In this document: in pieces, positions 22,363 through 34,040 of the stretch
Numbering within the stretch: the stretch's first letter is position 1
How the letters are laid out: every line of letters begins with the position of its first letter
From: Aurifilum marmelostoma
Taxonomy: Eukaryota > Ascomycota > Sordariomycetes > Diaporthales > Cryphonectriaceae
NCBI GenBank assembly: GCA_027559495.1
Contig: JAMXSV010000029.1
Span: forward strand, 1 to 64,000
Length of the DNA: 64,000 bases
Reading direction: 5' to 3'
Program-made: the position numbers and the translations under genes
The notes under the pieces: model-generated
Seen by the model: the letters and a program-made list of their open reading frames with translations, nothing else
What the model was told of the DNA's origin: nothing
Databases searched by the model: none

Positions 22363-24689
22363 CCTGCCACGCATACAGCAGTAGACACAAGCGCACTCGT
22401 ATAGCTACAATATATGGGAGATGGTATCTTTGTGGCCCGGGTCTGATCTTTGATGCCTGATGGGGACGCGCGCAATGGGGCCCCCCCCCCCCGGTCTGGG
22501 TGTCGTGTTAATGGATCCCGAGTCAGGGCCAGGCACCTCCCCCCTCCCCCCCTCCTGGACCGGGTTTTGAGACCTCACCACGTGAACTCAAACAAAAAAA
22601 AAAAAAAAGAGATAGTTGATAGATCGTCGTGCAGGTACCGGTCATCATGGCCGTCTGCGATCAGCGCTGTGGATACTACTGTACATAAGCGATGGTGGCA
22701 GAGGATGCAAGGGAAAAGAAAAGAACCATGGATAGGTGATTATGGGAATTTGAGGTCCAGCCTTTTTGGGGGGGGTTGCAGTTGGTCCTGTAGACGGTGT
22801 AGAGGACTGAAGATCCGGGGTAAATAGAGAGAGAGACAACACCGCGGGGCTGACCTATGTAGGGAGGATGGGGATGCACGTGGTGGGTAGAACAGAGACA
22901 GCGTGGCTGAGATATGAAAGCAGGGAGAGCGGGGGGGAAATAAACATGAGATGAAGCAATGGAGGTGGCAGAGAAGAGAAGGAAGAGGGTGAAATAAAAC
23001 ACCAGGCTGTTCTTGACTCTCTATAATTTCATCTCATGGCTGGGTATGGTTGTTTTCATCATGATGGTGAGGTGTCTGAGGGCATCATCGTCCCTTGTTT
23101 TTTTCTTCTTTCTTTCTTCTTCTTTCCTTCAAAGAAAGCCTGTACTTTCTCTAACTCTCCTGTCAATGCACACCAAAACAGGACCTACCGCCCAGGACAG
23201 AGAACGGCAGACGGCCCTTTGTCGGCATGATACATAGTCGTCTGACCGTCGTGGCCCCGCTCCCACACAACTCGCAGGCGCTGCTCACATCCGGGGTAGG
23301 AAGCTCGTCTCATCTCGAGCCAGAGAGAGGGAGAGAAAGCAAGGGCCCTCGGTGTCGGCGACTTTTTTTTCTTCTTCTTTGTTCCTTGTGTGTGACCCTC
23401 TGCTACACGTCCAATCTCCCTTGTGACAAAGCCAGAAAAAGGCCGGGCCAAAGAGAGAGAGAACGGAGGTCCACCAGGGCCCCTCAACGGCCGCCCCGCC
23501 AACCCCCCCCACCCCCTCCGGGCTTTCTCTTCTCAATCTTTATGCCCTGGTGGGCTTTTTCAGCTCACCTCTGCCTTTCGATCTTCTTCTTCTTCTTCTT
23601 CTTCCTTGTTTCCTGCTCAGCCGAGGACCTTCAAACGGCGCTACGGTCACTGGAACCAGAGTACTATGTCTGGTACCTGACAGCTCGGATGAGGCGCGCT
23701 GGCTGGAAATTCCAGTTCCACCTGGGCTTGAAACTCCACTGATAATCTCGATCTGCCACGACGGACCCATGTCCTGCTGATTCCCACGCAAGACGATTCG
23801 CGGATCCAGCTTCTCGGGCTCCAATCTTTTTTTTTCTCTTTCCTTTCTTTCATGTCTTTTCTCTCTTTCTTTTGCTCCTTCTCTCACACACATTCTCCTC
23901 CTCGACTCTTCTTGCTTCGTAGTATTAAGGACCAGGGTAGGCTATACTGTAATATACTCAGTACTATAGCAGCTGGTAGCTTCGTCTCAGAGCATCATAC
24001 CGCTCTCGCTCTCACTTGGCTAGTCTTGAACTTTTCCCTTTTTATTATGATTATTATTATTATTATCTTTTTACCTTTTGCCCAACAAGGCCCACCTGTT
24101 CCTGTCTCCGTTCCTGAGATGTGAGGGGCAATCCCAACCGTGATGAGACCCACCCCTCCACCATGTCATGACTTTCTTGCCAGAACCCTGCCACCGGGAG
24201 AATAGAAGAAGAAGAAGGAAAAAGAAAAAAAAAGATAATGCATGGCCAGAGACAGAGAGAGACATGACCGAATAGGTTGAATACTCCGTTCGTCGCGGAC
24301 TCACGTGCAAGGCTGTCTTTACCGCCATGACTTATTCTTGATGCATGTACCCTGATATATAATTCATAGACACATACACATCTTGCTTCTTTCTTCTGGC
24401 CCTCCCCTACGTCAACACCAGCTCCGTTCCTGTCCCTCCCTCCCTTCCCACCTCTGACTGGGCCCTTGGGCTGTGACGTCGAGCAGACACAACGTCAGCC
24501 GTGCAACAAACGAAACGACAGCCCTCCTCCTCGTTCTCGTCCTCGTTCCGCAGCCGGCAACAAAACGTACAACACAAGGACGACGTTCCCAAGGCTGAAC
24601 ACAACACAACACACTCCTTTCTGTCTGTATCATAATCATCCGTCATTCATGATATATATATGAGCCACTGTCAGGAACACCACGCCTCA

Positions 24690-24720
24690 TCCTCCTCCTC
24701 CTCCTCCTCCTCCTCCTCCT
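24690..24720. repeat. (CTC)n microsatellite
   Basis: About ten tandem CTC units directly downstream of a TATATA-containing segment, in the presumed leader or promoter of the folliculin gene. Confidence 0.9.
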
Positions 24721-26383
24721 GCTTAGACCAACAATTTCCGTCGAACAATATTCTTCTTCTTCTTCTCCAAACCGAAACGCACAAGAACCCGGCCTAGTTT
24801 CTCACTCCCTCTTGGGATCTCCACACCCTCATCCCTACCCGCATCCCGCTGCCGACCTCCGCCTGCCGACTCACCAAATCATCCCCCCCCAAACTCAACT
24901 CACAGGCGCGCGCGCGCCACACAATTACACTTCAGGGTGATAGATCACTTCCTGCAAGATCCGAGGCTCGATAATTTCAAGGAATCCATCGTGCCTCTTC
25001 TAAACCGCCCTGGGAATTTGGAGAAAAAGAAAAGACACGCGAGAAGAAGTATATTATAAGACCTTCTGTGGCGCAGAAAAGATAAAAGGAAGGGAAACGG
25101 GGGTAGAGATCATCAATATTCTGCTACTGAAACCTCTGACCCGACCAACGACGACGACGACCACAGCAAAGAACAGGACCACAGCAGACATCTCTCTCCT
25201 CGCGCCAAGGGTTGTTTTCCCCTCTGCGGGCATTCCCACCCGTCACAGGCGTCCCATTACTAAGGCCAGAGCGACCGGCACATCCCAGAGGAGGTCTAGC
25301 TTTCCCTCGTGCTCTTCAAGAAAGAAGAAAAGAAGAAGAAAAAAAAGGCCCTTCTAGATTTTTTCTGGGTCCCTCCAACCACCCCTGGACGGTTTTGACT
25401 CTGGGGACGGCCGAACCCGGGACCTCACAAACCCTCTCTCTCATACTCTTTTTTTCCCGCCTGTCTGTGTGTCGGCGGCGCAGAGGGAAGAAGGGACCGC
25501 ACGCTGCACCTGGCGGATCGTGTTCGTGTGTGTATTTGTGGGAAATCCAGAGGGAAAAAAGAAAAAAGAAGTCCGCGCATTCCGAACGAGGATTTTCCTC
25601 CTTACGTCAATCACACACACTCACGCGCGCAAATACACACACACACCTATACATTCATCTTTATTCAATCCCGCATTTCCGCGATCGCCAGACTGCGAAA
25701 CCGAGAAAGCGAAAAAGAAAAAAAAAAAAAAAGGAAGAAGTAGGCCACGAGGGCGGGGGCGGATTTCAGACCTGCAGGAAGAACACCCCCTCGGATCACA
25801 CCCTCCTGCAGCTGTCACGCCCGACGATCGGGAGCGAGGCGGGCCCGCCCCTTTTGCGACCAGGTACTTGGGACAAGAAAAAAAAAAAGGTTACGACGGC
25901 TACCTTTTTTTTTTCTTTTTTTCTTTTTAAAGGACTCACTCTGGGGAAGACCACACGGTACACACACAACTCCTCTGCCTCTTCTACGGACGACGGGTGC
26001 ATGTCGTAATCCGGGCGCATTCGTCACGAACCATCCTTGAAGAAAAAAAAAAAAGAGGAAACAAAAAGACAAAAAACTCAGCTTCCCTCCTTGGAACCTC
26101 TGCACCGGACAGGGAAATAAACAGGAGCGAGGAGGAGGCGTCGCGTGCGGATCTAATTACCACTCAGCACGCACACATTGCCAAGCTGAGCTGAGAGAGA
26201 GAGAGAGAGAGAGGACCACCCCCCCCCCCCCCGGGAACCAGAGTCGCATCCTCGCACCCACCCACACCTCCGACACGGAGAGCGAGAGACATACACACAC
26301 ACATCATCATCATCATCATCATTACCGCAGGGGAGAGAGCTGAAGGCTCGATAAGATAGATAGAGAGGGGAGAGACAGCCGTC

Positions 26384-29300
26384 ATGACGTCGATAGTGAG
26401 TTTTATGGTCCCTCCCGCCCTTGCACCGTTTCTTTTGTTTTTTATTTTTTGTTCTTTTTTTGTTTTGTTTTTCCCAAAGAGTGTGTTGCAGAAATTCAAG
26501 TACGAATTTTAATTGCCATGCAATGTAAGCATGCAATGCATTGTAACAGCAGCAGCACCACTTTTTTTGTCATCTTTTTTGCTTTCTGTTACCTTGCTTG
26601 TCTTTTCTAAGCCACCACCACCACCACCGGCACCACCGGCACCACCACACCACCCCCCCCCCCCATCTCCCATCCCGTCCTCTCTCTTGTCTTCCCCCCA
26701 CGCGAGGGCAGAGTGGGATGGAGACCCTGGAGACATCCGGAGCATGGTTAGGAGCCCGAGAGGACTGCTGCTGCTACTTACTACTCACTACTACCCTCCC
26801 TTGTTGTGTCACTTTTCCTCTGAGGAGGGATTCCCAAAACGAGGCTCTGGGAGGAGATCCTCTCTCTGCTCGGTGTTTGGTGTTACCCTCCTCCTCCTCC
26901 TATCTTGGTCTTGTCATCCCCCACGCCGTCACACATGTTGTTGGGCCGGCTGGCTGGCTGGCTGGCTGGCTGCTTGCTCGCCCTCCCTCCCTCCGTCTCA
27001 CGGTCTCACCGCCTCACCGCCTCGTCTCGCCCTCCATCATCCATCGTATCATTCATTCATTCATTCATCCATCCTCCCAACCAACCAGTGCGCATCGAGA
27101 TTCTGGCCAACGCCAAAAGAAAAGGAAAAAAAAAAATGAGTGGGCCTCCTGGGTGACCTGGTGTACTACACAATACATTACCACGCCACCTGTGGAATGT
27201 ACAGAGTGAGACACACCCATGTTTGTGCTGTCCCACCACGGGCTGCCAGCATATCATGGACTTTTTTTTTTTTTTTTTTTTTTTTTGTGGTCGGCCACCT
27301 GGTCGGCCACCTGGCCCTTGCCCCCCCCCCCCCCAATACGTGTTATGAGAGACAGCGAGAGATAACAACACACTGATTGATGAGCGCATACTGCATGCAT
27401 ACCACGTTGGATTGCACATGTCAGCCCCGGGATTCAGTAAATTCCCATGCTGCTGTCGGGGGGGGGGGGGTTCTGGATCTGTCGTGCAACCATGACCGCA
27501 TCCAGAAAAACCTTATTATTTATTTATTTCTATTTCTTATTTATACATATATATGTTGCTTATACCCATCATTCATGCCCAAACAGCTCATGTCATGACC
27601 CTCTCACACACACACACACACACACTCACTCACACACACGCACGCACCCCTTTCAGCCTGACCTGGGCCAACTTCTGTAACCCACCCCTTCTTCTTCTTC
27701 TTTTCTTTTAATTTTCTTCTTTCTGCCCTTTACTGCCCAAAGATCCACTTTCTCCTGTTTGTACATTCCAACCGACATTGTCTGTCTTGTTGGTTGGCTC
27801 CTTGCTTTATTCCAACTTTGGTTCAAAAGTGCCCCTCCTCCTCCTTCTCCTCCTCCTCCAACTTTTTTTTTCTTTTTCTATTCGTTAGAATGTTTCCATA
27901 GCAGAACAGGAACTACATCACCTCACCTCACACTCACAACCCCCCCCCCCCCCAACCATGATACTGATCTCCGGCGTCCAGTTATGTCTGGCGCACTACT
28001 GCGACGTCCACGGCCCAACCCCCCTCATGGTCACCGAGGGGCTGCCCATCCCATGCGCCGCCTGCTACGAGGATCTACCCTACAACCACACCACCACCAC
28101 CACCAACAACAAACCAGACGTGCGGACCTCTTCCCCCCGGAGTTCTCCACATCGACCGCCCAGCCAAGCAGGACCATCGCCGAGGCCCTCCGGAGGCTCA
28201 AGCTCGACGGCAAACACGGCCCCTCGGCAGCCTCCGCCTCCGCCTCCGACCATGACGAGCCCACAGGTTCCGCCCCCGCCCCGCCGCGCCACCCAGCTCG
28301 CCTCGGCATCGTCCTCGGTCGACACCCCGCCCCTCAGCCCGCGCTACGCCCCCGAGTCCTCCTCGACCCCGGGGACCCAGCACCCCGGCCGCCGCGAGTC
28401 GAGCTACAGGAGGACCTACGACGAGACCACGACCCGGCGGGCCGGGCCCTGCGAGAACTGCGCCATGACCCTGCCCAGGAGAAAAGAGAGCGCCGCGAGG
28501 GCGCGCGGTGGAGGAGGTGGGACAGGCGGCGACGGCAGCGACAGCGAGACGGGCCCGATCCTGCGCACCAAGGCGCCCTACGCCAGGGTCTACGGCAGCG
28601 GCGCTCTCCCGGGCGACGCCTCGCCGCCCAACTCGACCTCGACCGTCTCGGACGACGACGAAGATGGCTACTACCACGACGACGACGACGACGACGATGA
28701 CGACGACGACGGCAGGCGCGCCCCGTCGCACCACCGCGCCGGCACCGTCACCTCCACCACCTCCCGCTCCAGCGCGAGCTCCCCCCCCGGCGGCGCTGCA
28801 GGCGGCGGCGCCGTCCACAGCCACACGCACTTCCTGCACTACACCTCGTCCCACGAGCCCGTCGTGCCCTCGTCCTTTGCCATCGTCCGCGCCTCGTGCA
28901 TCCGCACCCTCTCCTTCGAGACGCTCCCCCGCGGGGCCCCACCACCGCTCGCAGCGGCCACCACCACCATGATGATGGGCGGCCCCTCCAACCCCACCTC
29001 GCCCGCCACAACCACAACCACATCACCGGGCTTCCTCTCGACCCAGTCCGCGGGCGGCAACAGCACCACCACCACCACCACCACCACCACCACCGCCGCC
29101 GCCTCGGGCGGGCCCATCTTCTTCGGCGACCCCTCGGCCGGCTACACGACCGCCTACATCTTCCGCATCCCCGACGTGCACGCCCGCGGGCACAAGCGCG
29201 TCTACGCCTTCCTCGCCCTCAGCACCCACCGCGAGCGCCTCGCCATGAAGACCTTCGCCTTCATCTCCACCGCCTTCCGCGAGCTGGCCGCGTGGATCCA

Positions 29301-29715
29301 GGGCCTGGCCGAGGCAGAGGCAGAGCGGTACAGCGGTAATAATGGCGGCGGCGGCGGCGGCGGCGGTCCCTTTAGCCCCATGGCCGCCGCCGCCGCCGCC
29401 GCGACCGCTGCCGCCGCCGCCGCAGCCGCGACCGCGCAGAGCGGCTGTAGTACACCTACCACAGCAACAGCCGCCGCCACCACCACCGTCGACACCAGCA
29501 CAACAGCCGGGAGCGGGTTCCTGTCCGGCGGTGCCATGGCGGGCGGGCTGTCGCGCCGGATGGGCGGCGGCGGGTATGGCTATGTGGGGGCGTCTGGGGT
29601 CGCGCTCAGGGCGAGGGGCCTGCCGGAGCTGGTGGGGCTGCCCGACTTCTTCCTGGAGCTTCACCAGAAGTTTGTGCAGCTCCTGCTGGAGCTGGGGGTC
29701 GTGCTCAGCTCGTGA
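26384..29715 (+). CDS. LST7: Folliculin/LST7 homologue with four-codon first exon
   Basis: Proposed exons 26384-26395 (ATG plus three codons) and 27982-29715 give 581 residues. The donor is GTGAGT; the acceptor follows TACTGATCTCCGGCGTCCAG, with a CTGAT branch-like site 15 nt before. The joined start MTSILCLAHYCDVHGPTP matches the opening of animal folliculin (M-x-x-I-x-x-L-x-H-F/Y-C-E/D-x-H-G-P) residue for residue; starting at the in-frame ATG 27958 instead gives an unrelated MILISGVQ prefix. Other hallmarks: C-x-x-C in CENCAMTLP, SSFAIVRASCIRTLSFETLP, and VYAFLALSTHRERLAMKTFAFISTAFRELAAWIQGLAE of the longin-type N-terminal domain. Low-complexity inserts (Thr, Pro and an 11-Asp run at about 28677-28709) fill the spaces. 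Folliculin/Lst7 with its partner Lst4/FNIP acts as a GAP for Rag/Gtr GTPases in amino-acid signalling to TORC1 at the vacuole. Confidence 0.85.
26396..27981 (+). other. 1586-nt intron in folliculin gene
   Basis: Predicted GT-AG intron right after the fourth codon. It is far longer than the other introns in this window (54-145 nt). It is rich in T tracts (26430-26470; 27262-27286), C tracts (26653-26664; 27321-27334; 27940-27953), (GGCT)n at about 26946-26971, (ATTC)n at 27051-27068 and (CA)n at about 27605-27640. No coding gene or clear ncRNA is visible inside. Confidence 0.7.
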
Positions 29716-30229
29716 GGGGGGTTGGGTCTGTTTGTGTCTGTATGAGTATGGGTTGGAAATGGGGACTTGGTAAGAAAAGTAAGGTGTAGTAGGAGATGCG
29801 CAAGTGATCTCTCTGCACAAAAGCTTTGTTTTTTTTTTTTTTTTTTTTTGTGCTTTTTCGGCACTGTTGGTGTCTATCGAGCAACGGCAGAAGCAGCAGC
29901 AGCAACAGCAACGGAGTTCTGTGGGTTTGTCTTTGTTTCCTCTTCCCCCTTTTTGGAAAGCCAGCGCTGGTAATTGTTTTCATTTTGTATTCCTTTCTTT
30001 TTTTTTTTTTTAAAAAAAAAAGTCATGGCTCTCGACAACGGCTTAGAAGAGAGCGGTGGATGGATATACCCCCCCCCCCCGGACCAGACCAGTCTAGAAG
30101 GAATGTTTGCCCAATGCGAAGAATCTACAGGGGAGATGTGTTATGTAGGATCAAGGACTGAGAGAAAAGGAATTGCATTTTTTATATCTTAATGACTCTC
30201 TTGTGCTGGAATGTATCATGTGGGCATCG
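29716..30229. other. Intergenic region between convergent genes
   Basis: 3' regions of folliculin (plus) and the HET gene (minus). It contains 22 T near 29827-29849, a T run followed by an A run around 30000-30022, and 12 C at 30069-30080. No gene is seen. Confidence 0.5.
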
Positions 30230-32471
30230 CTAGACAATGGTCAACTCCCTCTTTGGCCACTTGTCAGAACCAATGAGAGGAGAAGGCTTGTCGATTTCGT
30301 CGATATAGAAGAATCCTATTCTGCGGTAGAAACCCTCGTTCGCCTCGCGCTCCAGGACCAGGCCTTGCGACAACCCACCCTCCACTCGCTTGTACGATGC
30401 TATGATCATGAGTGTCGCTGGCGCCCCATCAAGGCTATCATCCTCGAAATCCGGATATGAACGCACGTAGCCGCTGAGGTCAACGTACGCGCCATCTTCT
30501 CCCCGCCATCTCCATCTCGGCCGGAGAAGAGAGGGCCTGGAGGAGTGGCCTTGAAATTGTTGCCTTTCAATGTCAACTGCAGGGCCCCTGATTCGCAAGG
30601 TGGCCGTGTCCACTGCGCCAAATCGAGCCTCGGGATAAAGAGGCTTGCACTCAACAAAAAGAATCTCTGACACCTGAACAAGGCCTTGACACCGCCAATT
30701 TATCGTTCCACTGACGGCAGACCAAGACCAAGATGGCCTTGGGTGTTCTGCAGGTCGCCTCCTGGTGTCACTTGATAATCTCCACAGAAGCGATGCTGGA
30801 AGGTCCTCCTCCCACAGACCTGCTGCATACCGCCCGCGGTCGGGCATCAAGGATGCAAACCTCTCCGCGATCCCCGATATGGCGAGGATCCTGTCTTCCG
30901 CGAAAGATAGAGAGCGGGCCGTGTAGCCTTCAATGAGTCCCCTCCATGTTGCCAGAATTTCGCGGACAGGTAGTTCTAGTTGCCGATGACCAGGGTTGGC
31001 TGCGCAGAACATGATGGCATCTAAGATGTGGCTATCTGCTAGCAGCGAAGTCTCGATAGGCTTCATGAGGCATGGTTCCGGTGTGCTGATTTCATCAAGA
31101 TCCTTCACGGACCACCCTGACCCGTATCCGAAGGAATATCCAGGCCCTCGGTGTCTTTTAGTCGACCATCCGTCACTATGGATCGACAGTTCGCGTTCCT
31201 TTCGGCAGGACCATTCCGTCAGCCAGGTCCCGATCTCAAGTGTACGGCGGGAGAGCACATGCTCTTGCATCGCCCACCCTCGATCGTCTAGCTTGCTTTT
31301 GTCTCCAGAGCTGAATGAATCTTCGAAGCACAATGACACCCATTGTATCGTACCATCGCAGTGCCGGAGACGGAGAGCGCTTGTCCCAGGGGGAGGTGAT
31401 CTCGGATGTAAGAAGCCATCGCTGGCGTTTTCGGCTCGAGTGGCTCTGATGGTCAGCGTTGCATGACTGTAGACCTTGGTCATCTGGCCAATCTCCTTGG
31501 CCTTGTCCTTCTTATCATCTTGAATGATGCACAGGGAGTCGACCCATAAGAAGCGCATCCCGAGCCTGTGTGTCGTCACTACAGCGTCTTGCAGCGTCTT
31601 TGGAAGGGTCTCCCATGGGATTCCAGTGAAATAAGAGTCGATACTGCCTTTATTGAGAGCGCAGGTGAGCAGGAATTCCGGGTCGCTACCCCAACAGTAA
31701 CTCAAGGCTGTATACTCTGCATCTAGGCTCAGGTTCTCTCCTCGAACAAGCCTCAGGAGGAACCTAGAGCCTTGGGGTCGTACCTCGACCAGTCGGGTCG
31801 GCAGATATGGAGGCTCAGGTATAGAACATATCGTATGGTCCTGGGCTTGACTGCTCGAGCATTTCCGTAGCCATTCTGTAACCAACGACACGGTATCTTG
31901 GGACAGGGGATCGGCTGCTATTGGGCGTCTAATCAACCCCTCAGCATATGGAAGCACTTGGTCTCCTGTGGGCTTTGTTAATACATCTGGGGCTGCCCTG
32001 TGGAATCAGTCGGTTGGTTTCACCTTCATCTACGGATAGGCAAAAAAATGCTCCCCCCAACAACGGCTCCATATACTTCGCCCGACCCGTTTTATGCAAA
32101 TATCTGCCGATCCATGAAACCAAAGTAAACCGGAAAAATGGAGGTTTGCGAGCTCCAAACCACGAGAAATATAATTCACCGTCATCAGGATCGGAAGCAT
32201 ACAGATACACAGCAGCTGGGTTTGACGGGTCAGCAGACTCTCCAACGGTATGTTCTAGAAACTGCTTCGCTAAGGTGCAGCCAGCGAGGTCCGCTTTCTT
32301 CATGTCCTTCAAGGACACATCCAAGCGGTAGAGGTCCTCGTCTCCCGTGTGGCCCAAATCTTTGACCCGAAGAGTTGTTTTCACTCCAGGCAAGACGATC
32401 TTCGGACAATGACTGCAAGAATGTGCCCCGAGGTAAGGGTCCGAGGGACCCTCTGTGGTGGCCAAGGCCAT
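30230..32471 (-). CDS. Heterokaryon incompatibility (HET) domain protein
   Basis: Exons 32471-32024 and 31965-30230 on the minus strand give 727 residues; the 58-nt intron is GTGAAA...CACAG and splits a Gly codon (reading SVDEGDQVLPYAEG). The HET domain begins near residue 232: AEYTALSYCWGSD, then LPKTLQDAV, LGMRFLWVDSLCIIQDD and KVYSHATLTIRA, the ordered hallmarks of the family. HET proteins trigger cell death or growth arrest after fusion of unlike strains; many paralogues have unknown roles. The N-terminal part (HSCSHCPKIVLPG) is a typical Cys-containing leader of such proteins. The start MALATTEGPSD was chosen because the upstream extension is leader-like; an in-frame ATG at 32735 exists. 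The C-terminal half after about residue 400 shows no second known domain. Confidence 0.9.
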
Positions 32472-33226
32472 TCTATCGATGCTGGACTGAGCAGACTGGA
32501 CTGAGAAGTGAAGTTGGGGTGGAAAATCGAGGTGAGGGAGGATAAATCGGCGGCAGACGAGCATCAACAAGAGAAACCAGACGAGTTGGCGAGGCAAGAC
32601 GTAAAGATGTTTACAGAGGAACCCCGCTCGACATGAGGAAGGTCGAAAGCTGACCGCGTGAGGCGCTACTTTCCCAATGCCTTGGTCTAGACTGGATGCA
32701 GTATGTAAGGTACCCCCTCCCCCTGCAAGGCACATCGATGGTTACAGGGGGCCAAGTGCTTACTCAGTGTGGCTTGGCAAGAGTGGTTGGGTGTCGTGTA
32801 GCAATATCATTGGGCATAGAGTGGTGGAGCGCTGCTACATTGCGCAGGCTTCGCGATGCTACTCGGCCTCACACTACTGAAAAAGATACTTCCCAACTCA
32901 TGGTACCAAAGTAGAAGGCCTCTCCATTTGATCAGGGGCGCATGCAGTGGCTATGAACGGCACTCATATATGTTTTACTGCCACGGGATAGCAAGCAAAG
33001 GGAACAAACAAGTGGTGAAGTCTACGTTGCATGTCCAAATGTATTAGTCAAAAGTAATGCAGGGTTGAAAATATCCTGTGATAGCCATGACCATTATACC
33101 TCATTGGGTAACCTCGTGTTGATCTCTTCCTGCGATATTCTCTCTCACACGGCAGCATTACTCTTCTGCTCGACTATATGAGCTTTGTTGAGGCTGCATC
33201 CTATTCATCTTCGCCCTGGCACCGTC
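32472..33226. other. Intergenic region upstream of HET gene
   Basis: HET promoter (read leftward) and the 3' side of the ankyrin gene. No repeats of note and no gene recognised. Confidence 0.5.
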
Positions 33227-34040
33227 TTATTTCACCCGCTCGCCCGCTCTGTCATTGTCGCTTGAGAGATCCTTGGCCTGTCCTTTTCCTGGTGCTTCCT
33301 CGAACTTGGTCTTCCACTTGTCCTGCTTGAACATGGTGATGCACTGCATTGCCGATGGCGAGCCGTAGTCTGGATCGGCACCACCTTTGAGAAGGACCTG
33401 TTCACACCTCATCAGCACCAGGCAGGAGAGTTGCAAGCTCGTGTCGTGACGAAGATGGTCGGATGCACAGTTGATGTCTTCTCAAGCGCGGAGAGAACAA
33501 CAAGGTGGACAAAAAGACACACATAAAATATGAAAAAAGAGAGGTGACAAGGGTGGGGGCCGGGAAAGGTAAGACAGGCAGGCAGGCTGACCTCAATGAC
33601 ATCGTCCAACTTCTTGAACACAGCCCCCGCGAGCGGGCTTCGATGTTTATCATTTAACCTGTTCGGATCACCGCCATGCTTGATAAGAAAGTCGACCAGG
33701 TCTGCGTGGCCATAGTATGCTGCCAGCATGAGCTGCTCTGCCCGTTAGCTCAACAAGGCCAAACTCCCCCCCCCCCCCCAACAGACAGACCGAGTACCCT
33801 CGACTCCTCTCTCTCCTGGAGATGATGGCAGAGCCCAAGCACACCCGGGTGGGGACTCACCAGCGTGTCTCCGTTCTCATTCGTGAGGTTCGGGTTCAGC
33901 CCGTCCTCGACAGCCTCCTGAAGCACCTTCTTGTTTCCCTCACGGGCCGCATTGTACATCTGTGCCGTAAACTTGATGGCCTCGAGGGACGGCGAGAAGG
34001 CGGTCGCCGACGTCAGGCTGTTCCCTGGGATCCCGCTCAT
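33227..34040 (-). CDS. Small ankyrin-repeat protein
   Basis: Three exons on the minus strand, 34040-33861, 33732-33592 and 33397-33227, all joined in phase 0, encode 163 residues. Introns are 128 nt (GTGAGT...GAGCAG) and 194 nt (GTCAGC...AACAG). The protein holds about three ankyrin units: MYNAAREGNKKVLQEAVEDG, then LMLAAYYGHADLVDFLIKHG with GGDPNRLNDKHRSPLAGAVF, then VLLKGGADPDYGSPSAMQC. Ankyrin repeats bind proteins; the partner is unknown. The tail (EEAPGKGQAKDLSSDNDRAG) is charged and probably disordered. The first intron contains a run of 14 C (33766-33779). It lies tail-to-head behind the HET gene, but co-function is not shown. The splice model is strong because all three joins keep repeat spacing. 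Confidence 0.85.

Larger units (their letters stand above)
19081..26383. other. 7.3-kb gene-free stretch ending in a long folliculin leader
   Basis: No frame here has the composition or motifs of a real gene. 19.1-20.9 kb is moderately AT-rich with no recognisable relic. From about 20.9 kb the DNA is dense in simple sequence: (CA/TG)n at about 20942-20957 and 22310-22362, 15 G at 21220-21234, T tracts at 21809-21831, CTT and CTC repeats (24690-24720), and a GA tract at 26190-26213. 24.4-26.38 kb resembles a long pyrimidine- and purine-tract 5' leader. A TATATATATG stretch at about 24652 could lie near a transcription start. The expressed role is unknown. Confidence 0.5.

Noticed and set aside
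25212..26009. Plus-strand frame of 265 codons before folliculin
   Set aside because: Made of translated simple repeats and A/G tracts with no domain; lies in the presumed leader.
26513..27139. Plus-strand frame of 208 codons within the folliculin intron
   Set aside because: Translated CCA, GGCT and CT repeats; no conserved features.
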